A DNA stretch of 8,246 nt from an uncultured Oscillospiraceae bacterium (lineage in GTDB: Bacteria; Bacillota; Clostridia; Oscillospirales; Ruminococcaceae). Shown piece after piece: positions 1 through 4,791 of this stretch. Each line of letters begins with the position of its first letter. Position 1 is the stretch's first letter. The notes below the pieces were generated by a model. It was not told the DNA's origin and did no database searches. It saw only the letters and a program-made list of their open reading frames with translations. The translations under genes and the position numbers were made by a program. The DNA is taken from positions 1 to 8,246 of the forward strand of contig USLH01000104.1 of NCBI GenBank assembly GCA_900555435.1, in the 5' to 3' direction.

Positions 1-130
1 GACGGTGCGGGAAGGGGGCGGCGTGAAAACCGACTTTCAGACGATCCGCCCGCTGCCCCGGACTGACGACTGGTTCGAGAATGTGTGGAACGAATATAAC
101 CGCCGCCGGGAGGCTGCGGGACTTTCTTAA
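1..130 (+). CDS. 3' end of an unidentified protein gene (partial)
   Basis: An open frame runs in from the left edge (codons start at base 2) and stops at the TAA at 128-130. Only the last 42 residues are visible. They are polar and aromatic and end in DDWFENVWNEYNRRREAAGLS-like sequence with an Arg-rich helix-like tail. I do not recognise the family, and no membrane helix or catalytic motif can be seen in this fragment. It is called coding because the frame is open throughout, codon use matches the neighbouring genes, and a strong terminator follows 4 bases after the stop, as expected at the end of a transcription unit. Confidence 0.7.
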   Translation, partial: TVREGGGVKTDFQTIRPLPRTDDWFENVWNEYNRRREAAGLS

Positions 131-134
131 GAGA

Positions 135-168
135 AAAAGGCGCCGGGAACTTTTCCCGGCGCCTTTTC
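135..168 (+). terminator. Rho-independent terminator of the upstream gene
   Basis: A perfect 15-bp inverted repeat (arms 135-149 and 153-167) surrounds a 3-base loop. The GC core is GGCGCCGGG/CCCGGCGCC and the outer pairs are A-T, so the right arm ends in TTTT. It begins 4 bases after the TAA at 128-130. The left arm's A-run would also give a U-run on the - strand, so it may act in both directions. Confidence 0.9.
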
Positions 169-170
169 GT

Positions 171-272
171 GAAGAGGGATAAACCGGTAGCGGAGGGAGC
201 CGATGTGGTCGGGAGCTCCCGGTGAAGTCGAGAATCCGCCCCTGCAGCCGGAAGAGATCCCGATGCCTTTTT
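171..272 (+). other. Possible structured intergenic segment
   Basis: No gene is supported here. By hand the segment shows nested complementary blocks: GGGAT (176-180) with ATCCC (257-261), CCGG (184-187) with CCGG (248-251), and GCGG (190-193) with CCGC (236-239). Inside these lies a perfect 12-base palindrome, CGGGAGCTCCCG (210-221), and an alternative GGGAGC/GCTCCC pairing (195-200 with 215-220). A T-run follows at 268-272. The nesting resembles a folded RNA domain, but each stem is short and the segment is GC-rich, so chance pairing is quite possible. It matches no riboswitch or tRNA I recognise, and no promoter is evident in front of it. Confidence 0.2.
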
Positions 273-299
273 ATTCTTTGAAACCGTTTGAAAAGGGAT

Positions 300-376
300 A
301 AAAAGAAAACTCCTTTTGTTGTCCGGTGCGGTCTGGCAACTGCGGCGAACAACAAAGGGAGGTCATTCGGTGAATG
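300..376 (-). ncRNA. Candidate small RNA ending in a terminator hairpin
   Basis: On the - strand a promoter-like pair (383-410) would start transcription near 376. The transcript would then run into a hairpin with arms 361-350 and 321-310 (12 positions, one C-A mismatch). The loop can form an inner 5-bp stem (328-332 with 339-343, one pair a G-T on the + strand). A U-rich run, TTTTCTTTTT, follows directly at 309-300. Promoter, short body, stem and U-tract together describe an RNA of about 77 bases. The 5' part contains ACCTCCC, which could pair with ribosome binding sites, although it is mostly held in the stem. No homology to a known RNA family is recognised, and the hairpin could instead be a second terminator for read-through from the - strand gene at 2071-536. 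Confidence 0.3.
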
Positions 377-382
377 GCAAAA

Positions 383-410
383 AGTATAACGAAACCCCGT
401 GAGATTGCAA
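383..410 (-). promoter_or_regulatory. Possible promoter for the candidate small RNA
   Basis: Reading the - strand, TTGCAA (410-405) is followed by a 16-base spacer and TATACT (388-383). This is 4/6 and 5/6 agreement with the vegetative -35 and -10 consensus. It lies downstream of the terminator of the - strand surface-protein gene, so it could not drive that gene. Confidence 0.35.
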
Positions 411-422
411 ATGGAAATTTCC

Positions 423-453
423 GCCTTAAAGCAATTGGAAAACGCTTTAAGGC
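423..453. repeat. Perfect 10-bp inverted repeat
   Basis: GCCTTAAAGC (423-432) and GCTTTAAGGC (444-453) are exact reverse complements around an 11-base spacer. It lies between the - strand surface-protein terminator and the possible promoter at 383-410. It could be a second-stage terminator or a protein-binding site. The run following it on the - strand is weak (GGAAATTT), so terminator function is doubtful. Confidence 0.5.
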
Positions 454-500
454 AGAAAAATGCAGCTGCCCTCGTCGGAAATGCGCAAAAGAATGACATA

Positions 501-528
501 AAAGAAAAGCCGGCGTTTTCACGTCGGC
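501..528 (-). terminator. Rho-independent terminator of the surface-protein gene
   Basis: On the - strand, GCCG-A-CGT pairs with ACG-C-CGGC (arms 528-521 and 516-509) around a GAAA tetraloop, with a single A-C mismatch. TTTTCTTT follows at 508-501. It begins 7 bases after the stop codon of the gene ending at 536, which is the expected place for its transcript end. Confidence 0.8.
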
Positions 529-535
529 GAGGGGG

Positions 536-2071
536 TCAGGAATCGGGGTGGCGGTGCTTCCAACGACGGGAGGCGAGGAGAATGACGAAGAGGAGCAGAA
601 CGCCGAGACCGATGCCCACCAGAAGTCCCACGCTTCCGAAGAGAATGTTATTGCGCTTGGCGGGATCCGGGGGATCGTCTTCGCCGGATTCGGAGGAAGT
701 GTTTGAAGAAGGCTCCGAGGAAGGCTCGGAAGAGTGAGCCCCGTTTGACTGGATCGCCGTGCGGAGGACGTAGCCGCTGCGGCTGCCCTTGACGGAAACC
801 AGTGCCATAACGGCCTGCTGGGTGGAGATCTCGTCAGAGAGAGCGGCGCTTTCCCGGGCGGAAAAGCCGCCGTCGTCTTTGCGGCAGCTTAAAAGGGCGG
901 TCAGGGGGTTGCCGGAACGCTTGGTGAAATCTGCGCTGTCCGGCGAAACACCGACGGCGCAGAGGGCAGCCACTACGGCTCCGGTGGTCCTTGCGGAGGA
1001 ATAGCGGATGTCGGAATCAAAGCCGCCGTCCGGCCGCTGAACAGAGGAAAGGTAGGAAAGTCCTTCCTGAATGGAGTCACGGACTTCGGCGTAGGAGCTG
1101 TAGCGGGAAAGGGCGGTAATGGCGCAGGAAGTGAGAAAAGCGGAGCTTTCTTCCCCGGCATTGAGGGAAAAGCCGCCGTCGCTATTCTGAGCGCTTAAGA
1201 TCGCCGTGCGGAGGGTGGCTCTCGTATTGATGCCGTCGGAGGGGAGGCTGTAGCCGTTGGAATCGGCAGCCAGTAAAGCCAGAGAGGCACTGTAAACGCC
1301 ACCCCGGGAGATGTCGGGGTAATTGGACAAAACGGCGAGAAGGTCGGCGCCCGAAGCATTTTCCGCATGGATGCCGCAGAAGGTCACCGCCAGAATATCC
1401 GCCGCCACGGAGGCGGCGTCGGGGTAGGAGCCGGAGGCGGACACGGTGCGGAGAAGCCCGTCGATGTCCCGATAGTCCACGGAAACGCCGGCAGCTCCCA
1501 GCGCCAGGAGGCGGAGGGTCCCGGTGCCGTTTTCCTTGAGCCAGCTGCAGGCGCCGGAAAGGGCGGCAGCGCACTCGTCGTTCCAGAGGGCGGCGATGGC
1601 GGCGTCGGCTACGTCGGGAGCAGGGACATCCCCATCCGTTTCGATCCCGGCGTCATTGGGGTGGTAGATCCACTCCACCCGGTCGCCGTTTTCTAAGATG
1701 GGGAGGTTGTCCTCCTCTGTTTCGCTGCCGTTGATGCGCAAGATCCAGCTGCCGTCGCCGCCGATGAGGGAGAGGGAGCCGTTTTCCTCGATGGTAACGG
1801 CTAAAAGCGTCCCTTCCGACAGCTGGTAGCTGGTCAGATAGGCATATCTCTGCAAAAGGGGCAAAAGTCCGGCCGCCGTTGTCCCGTCAGGGCAGGTGAG
1901 GGTCAGGGGCTGAACCAGATAATGGGTGTCCCCGTTTTCCCGGATGCTGACGGAGATGGAGATCGGCTCTTCGGCCGGTGTGCTTTCCTCTGCGGAAACA
2001 ACGGAGATCTGCAGCAGCGAAAAGAAGGCGCTGAGAAGAAAGGCGCAGATCCGTTTTGTATGCGTTTTCAC
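536..2071 (-). CDS. Secreted membrane-anchored transcobalamin-like protein (DUF4430 plus alpha/alpha toroid)
   Basis: Encodes 511 residues from a GTG start with a GAGGAA binding site 6 bases upstream. Visible in order: a signal peptide (1-27, likely cleaved after VSA); a beta domain at about 37-137 with the DUF4430/transcobalamin C-terminal pattern (W109-x-L-R-I-N-G, then NGDRVEWIY at 128-136); an alpha/alpha toroid at about 150-440 with three DGGF repeats near residues 298, 348 and 400, spaced about 50 apart, typical of prenyltransferase/squalene-oxidase repeats; a Ser/Glu/Pro linker (447-475); one membrane helix (476-501); and a short basic tail. The protein should be anchored in the membrane with its domains outside. 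Animal intrinsic factor and transcobalamin use the same two folds, in the opposite order, to grip cobalamin, so ligand capture is a reasonable guess. The ligand is not established: no cobalamin transporter, sortase motif or B12 riboswitch is near. The architecture is clear; the function is inferred. Confidence 0.88.
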   Translation of the reverse strand: MKTHTKRICAFLLSAFFSLLQISVVSAEESTPAEEPISISVSIRENGDTHYLVQPLTLTCPDGTTAAGLLPLLQRYAYLTSYQLSEGTLLAVTIEENGSLSLIGGDGSWILRINGSETEEDNLPILENGDRVEWIYHPNDAGIETDGDVPAPDVADAAIAALWNDECAAALSGACSWLKENGTGTLRLLALGAAGVSVDYRDIDGLLRTVSASGSYPDAASVAADILAVTFCGIHAENASGADLLAVLSNYPDISRGGVYSASLALLAADSNGYSLPSDGINTRATLRTAILSAQNSDGGFSLNAGEESSAFLTSCAITALSRYSSYAEVRDSIQEGLSYLSSVQRPDGGFDSDIRYSSARTTGAVVAALCAVGVSPDSADFTKRSGNPLTALLSCRKDDGGFSARESAALSDEISTQQAVMALVSVKGSRSGYVLRTAIQSNGAHSSEPSSEPSSNTSSESGEDDPPDPAKRNNILFGSVGLLVGIGLGVLLLFVILLASRRWKHRHPDS

Positions 2072-2077
2072 TTAAAA

Positions 2078-2083
2078 TTCCTC
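2078..2083 (-). promoter_or_regulatory. Ribosome binding site deciding the GTG start at 2071
   Basis: On the - strand GAGGAA lies 6 bases before GTG (2071-2069). No other start codon nearby has such a site, and the signal peptide begins directly after this GTG. Confidence 0.75.
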
Positions 2084-2134
2084 GTTTTTTATCGGATGCG
2101 ATCTAATTCCATGTCGTTAAAAGGCTCTAATCCT

Positions 2135-2163
2135 ATTATAACGATTTTGATTTTGGTTTTCCA
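2135..2163 (-). promoter_or_regulatory. Promoter of the surface-protein gene
   Basis: On the - strand TGGAAA (2163-2158, 4/6 match to the -35) is followed by a 17-base spacer and a perfect TATAAT -10 (2140-2135). Transcription would start near 2128 and give a leader of about 57 bases. That is too short for a cobalamin riboswitch. Confidence 0.7.
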
Positions 2164-2317
2164 GCGCAAATTGTGTAAAAGTTGCAATTTTGTGAACCCT
2201 TACAAGGTGGAGTGGGTTTTTTAAGGGGTTTCGACCGACTTCTGCAAAGGTTCGTCACAAATTTGGTAAAATTGCCTATCTTTGACTAAAAAGTCAAAAA
2301 GAATCCGCAGAAAGTTC
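2164..2317. other. AT-rich divergent control region between two promoters
   Basis: No gene is visible between the back-to-back promoters. The stretch is much more AT-rich than the genes on either side. It holds a perfect dyad at 2281-2298 (listed separately) and a near-repeat in opposite orientation, CAAATTGTG (2167-2175) and CACAAATTTG (2256-2265, one extra A). The sequence AACCC...GGGTTTTTT around 2195-2221 is a weak terminator-like element. These could serve regulators of either flanking gene; nothing in the sequence identifies which proteins bind. Confidence 0.4.
2281..2298. promoter_or_regulatory. Perfect dyad, possible operator
   Basis: TTTGACT (2281-2287) and AGTCAAA (2292-2298) are exact reverse complements around AAAA. 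The dyad ends 19 bases before the -35 of the diguanylate cyclase promoter, a usual position for an activator site. It lies about 120 bases upstream of the opposite promoter's -35. It is not followed by a T-run in either direction, so it is not a terminator. Confidence 0.45.
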
Positions 2318-2346
2318 TATACATTCCTTTGATAATATGCTATACT
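2318..2346 (+). promoter_or_regulatory. Promoter of the diguanylate cyclase gene (extended -10)
   Basis: TATACA (2318-2323, 4/6 match) is followed by a 17-base spacer and TATACT (2341-2346), preceded by TG at 2338-2339, an extended -10. The predicted start is near 2353, leaving a leader of about 86 bases. This rules out the earlier in-frame TTG at 2364 as the preferred start, because the good binding site lies later. Confidence 0.65.
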
Positions 2347-2373
2347 GAACTTAATACACCTTCTTGACAAGCA

Positions 2374-2413
2374 GCTCGCCGGCGTTCGGGAAAAGGCCGG
2401 CGCGGAGCCTTTT
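2374..2413 (+). promoter_or_regulatory. GC-rich hairpin in the cyclase leader
   Basis: CGCCGGC (2377-2383) pairs exactly with GCCGGCG (2396-2402) around a 12-base loop. GCT (2374-2376) can add three pairs with AGC (2406-2408). CTTTT follows, then A-rich sequence. The hairpin lies wholly within the predicted 5' leader and ends 16 bases before the ribosome binding site (2424-2430). It resembles a weak terminator or attenuator, but the U-run has only four bases and no antiterminator partner or ligand domain is evident. Confidence 0.4.
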
Positions 2414-2438
2414 AAAAAAATGCGGGAGGATCAGATTG

Positions 2439-4619
2439 ATGAATAAAGCGCTTTTAGACGCTTTCCGGGTCTTTGGGGAATGTTTTCCGGGGGCCTTCTT
2501 CTGTTTGTCGGATGATGGAATGGCTTTTGGAGAAAGAAACGACCGGTTCCTCCGACTGGCGGGGGGTTCCGGGGAGGAGCTGCTGCAGCAGTTTCCAGAT
2601 GGGTTCGGGAGTTTTGTTGACATCCGGGATCGGGACGCCGTTTTGCAGGAAATTGAAAAGGCAGATACGGAATGGGAGGCGGAGTTTCGCCTTGCCGTTT
2701 CGGGAAAGATGCCCCGGTGGCTCTCCTGTAGGGGACACCGGATGGAGGGCGGCTGGCTCTGTACGGCGGAGGACGTCACTCGGGATCGGGAAACGGAGCG
2801 GGAGCTTCGGCACTCTTTGAAGCAGCACCAGATCATTCTGGATCAGACCACGGATATTCTCTTCGAGTGGGATGTGGCGGCGGACACCTTTTCGTTTTCG
2901 GGAAACTGGGCGAAAAAGTTCGCCACCGACCCCATCACCCAGAATGTCAGCCGGACCCTGGATCATGCGCCCCACGTTTATCCGGAGGATCAGCCGGTTT
3001 TTGCCGATATGCTCCGGAAGATGATGGAAGGGGAGCGGTATTTGGAGCGGAGCCTGCGATTGGTGGTCGGAGGGCAGAAGGTGCTGTGGCACCGGATGCG
3101 GCTGACGGGGCTTACGGACGAAGCAGGAAATTTCGTCCGGGCGGTGGGAGTCATCACCGACATCAACGCTGAGCGGCTGGCGGTTCAACGGTTATTGGAC
3201 CGGGCGCAGCGGGACTCGCTGACCCATCTTTACAACAAGGGCACCTGTCAGGAGCTGGTGGAGCAGGCGCTTTCCGGAAGGGAAGCGGGAAAATGCTCCG
3301 TGCTGATCCTGCTGGATCTGGATGATTTCAAGGCGGTCAACGACACCCACGGCCACCTGTTCGGGGACGCCGTGCTCAGCGAAGCCGCCCGGGTGCTGCA
3401 GAAGCAGTTCCGGCGGGAGGACGTCATCGGGCGGATCGGCGGAGACGAGTTCCTGGTGTTTTTAACCGACATTCCCGGGATCGCCCTGGCGGAGCAGAAG
3501 GTGGGGCAGGCCATCCGGGCGCTTTGCTCGGTGATGAAAAACGAACTGGGGAATTCGTGCTGCTCCGTTTCCTGTTCGGCGGGAATTGCGGCTGCATCCG
3601 ACGGGATCACCTATCACGAGCTTTTCCAGAATGCGGACAAGGCCCTTTACCGGGCGAAGAGCTTGGGGAAGAACCGGTACTGCGTATTTGATCCGCAGGG
3701 AGCGGAGATGGGCTTTCTCCCCGGCGTGCAGCGGAACGCAACGCCCATTGATTCGGAAAAGGACGGGGAGCTGGAAAGCCGGCTGGCGGAATATGTGGTG
3801 CACATCCTCTACCGCTCCACGGATCTGAGCGACGCTGTCAACGGGATCTTGGATCTGGTGGGGCGGAATCTGGACGTGAGCCGGGTGTACATCTTCGAAA
3901 ACGAGGACGACGGTCGCTGCTGCAGCAACACCTTCGAATGGTGCAATGCCGGGGTCGAACCCCAGAAGGATATGCTCCAGAAGGTGCGGTATCTGGAGGA
4001 TTTAGGCGGCAATTACGAGGAAAACTTTGATGAAAACGGCGTTTTCTACTGCCGGGATGTGTCGGAGATGGAACCGCAGCTGTATGCTATCGTGCAGCCT
4101 CAGGGGATCAAATCCATGCTGCAGTGCGCCATCTACGACAACGGAAAGTTCAGCGGCTATGTAGGCTTCGACGAGTGCCGGAATAACCGGTACTGGACTC
4201 AGCTGCAGGTGGACGTGCTGACCTTTGTTGCGGAGATTTTGAGCATTTTTCTTTTGAAGATGCGGGCGCAGGATCGGGTAGAGCAGAATGTCGGAGCTCT
4301 GGAGAACGTCCTCAACAATCAGAATGCGTGGATCTATGTGATCCGCCCGGAAAACATGGAGCTTCTTTACCTGAATCAGATGACCCGGAAGGTGGCTCCG
4401 AAGGGGCGGATCGGGATGCGCTGCTACGAAGTGTTTTACCGCAGAAGCACGATCTGTGAGCATTGTCCCGTCCGGGATATGCGGCCCGGCGATACCCGGT
4501 TCGGGCAGCCGGTTTACAGTGAGGTGCTGGGTGAGGAGATCCAGAAGGACACCTGCTGGATCAACTGGAAGGGCGAGGACGCTGTACTGGTGACCTGCCG
4601 GGAGAAAAACGAAAAGTGA
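2439..4619 (+). CDS. Diguanylate cyclase, PAS-PAS-GGDEF-GAF-PAS
   Basis: Encodes 726 residues from the ATG at 2439, chosen because GGGAGGA (2424-2430) lies 8 bases before it. GGDEF domains make cyclic di-GMP from two GTP. Visible: a weak PAS-like region (about 1-115), a clearer PAS_3-type domain (about 130-240, ending GVITDIN), a linker helix, and a GGDEF domain (about 250-415). The GGDEF domain has LDLDDFKAVND for metal and base contacts, GGDEF at 334-338, and an RxxD inhibitory site at R325-D328 exactly five residues ahead. A GAF-like domain (about 450-608) and a final PAS-like domain (about 620-726) with C662, C673 and C676 (C-x10-C-x2-C-P) follow. No signal peptide or membrane helix is seen, so it is probably cytosolic. 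Both catalytic and inhibitory sites look intact, so an active, feedback-inhibited cyclase is expected. It is odd in having sensory domains after the catalytic one and no effector at the C-terminus. The signal is unknown. Confidence 0.93.
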   Translation: MNKALLDAFRVFGECFPGAFFCLSDDGMAFGERNDRFLRLAGGSGEELLQQFPDGFGSFVDIRDRDAVLQEIEKADTEWEAEFRLAVSGKMPRWLSCRGHRMEGGWLCTAEDVTRDRETERELRHSLKQHQIILDQTTDILFEWDVAADTFSFSGNWAKKFATDPITQNVSRTLDHAPHVYPEDQPVFADMLRKMMEGERYLERSLRLVVGGQKVLWHRMRLTGLTDEAGNFVRAVGVITDINAERLAVQRLLDRAQRDSLTHLYNKGTCQELVEQALSGREAGKCSVLILLDLDDFKAVNDTHGHLFGDAVLSEAARVLQKQFRREDVIGRIGGDEFLVFLTDIPGIALAEQKVGQAIRALCSVMKNELGNSCCSVSCSAGIAAASDGITYHELFQNADKALYRAKSLGKNRYCVFDPQGAEMGFLPGVQRNATPIDSEKDGELESRLAEYVVHILYRSTDLSDAVNGILDLVGRNLDVSRVYIFENEDDGRCCSNTFEWCNAGVEPQKDMLQKVRYLEDLGGNYEENFDENGVFYCRDVSEMEPQLYAIVQPQGIKSMLQCAIYDNGKFSGYVGFDECRNNRYWTQLQVDVLTFVAEILSIFLLKMRAQDRVEQNVGALENVLNNQNAWIYVIRPENMELLYLNQMTRKVAPKGRIGMRCYEVFYRRSTICEHCPVRDMRPGDTRFGQPVYSEVLGEEIQKDTCWINWKGEDAVLVTCREKNEK

Positions 4620-4624
4620 GAAGA

Positions 4625-4665
4625 GCCGTCCTGATTTGTGGAAAATCGGGACGGCGTTTGCTGTT
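4625..4665 (+). terminator. Rho-independent terminator of the cyclase gene
   Basis: Arms 4625-4637 and 4643-4655 form 13 pairs (one G-T) around a 5-base loop. A moderately T-rich tail, GTTTGCTGTTTT, follows. It starts 6 bases after the TGA at 4617-4619 and separates the cyclase from the glycosidase gene. Confidence 0.8.
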
Positions 4666-4731
4666 TTCGGGGAGATTTTTTCCGGAAAGGGATGCATTTT
4701 TTGATTTTCCGGGGGTTTCTTTTTGATTCGG

Positions 4732-4760
4732 TTGCCGAGGAAGAAAAACTATGGTATACT
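4732..4760 (+). promoter_or_regulatory. Promoter of the GH78 gene (extended -10)
   Basis: TTGCCG (4732-4737, 4/6 match) is followed by a 17-base spacer and TATACT (4755-4760), with TG at 4752-4753 giving an extended -10. Transcription would start near 4767, leaving a leader of about 25 bases that carries only the ribosome binding site AGGGAGGAAG (4776-4785). The candidate upstream TTG start at 4723 would lie upstream of the -35 and is therefore rejected. Confidence 0.65.
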
Positions 4761-4791
4761 TTTGGCAAAACGGACAGGGAGGAAGTTTTTT

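Noticed and set aside
171..261. tRNA or tRNA-like gene suggested by GTCGAGAATCC near 227-237
   Set aside because: No 7-bp acceptor stem, anticodon arm of proper size, or T-loop consensus could be assembled.
271..522. 83-codon - strand frame starting with GTG at 522
   Set aside because: Its start lies within the terminator of the upstream - strand gene, it has no ribosome binding site, its composition is not protein-like, and it crosses the inverted repeats of the gap.
660..735. Sortase anchor at the C-terminus of the surface protein
   Set aside because: No LPxTG-like motif precedes the membrane helix; the linker is Ser/Glu/Pro/Asp-rich and the helix with basic tail suffices as a membrane anchor.
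399..737. + strand frame of 112 codons
   Set aside because: Most of it is antisense to the Ser-rich C-terminal end of the - strand surface-protein gene, which has a signal peptide, domains and a terminator. No binding site precedes it.
1182..1696. Overlapping frames on both strands within the surface-protein gene
   Set aside because: They are Arg/Pro/Gly-rich shadows of the GC-rich coding sequence and show no family pattern.
2072..2134. Cobalamin riboswitch ahead of the transcobalamin-like gene
   Set aside because: The predicted leader is only about 57 bases and AT-rich, with no B12-box-like sequence; cobalamin riboswitches need around 200 bases.
2364..2438. Upstream TTG start for the diguanylate cyclase, adding 25 residues
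   Set aside because: It falls within the leader hairpin region and lacks a binding site, whereas the ATG at 2439 has GGGAGGA 8 bases ahead.
2347..2438. Cyclic di-GMP riboswitch in the cyclase leader
   Set aside because: Only a single hairpin is present and the conserved core of known cyclic di-GMP aptamers is not seen.
4723..4791. Upstream TTG start for the GH78 gene, adding 23 residues
   Set aside because: It lies upstream of the predicted promoter; the ATG at 4792 has a strong binding site and gives the family-like N-terminus.
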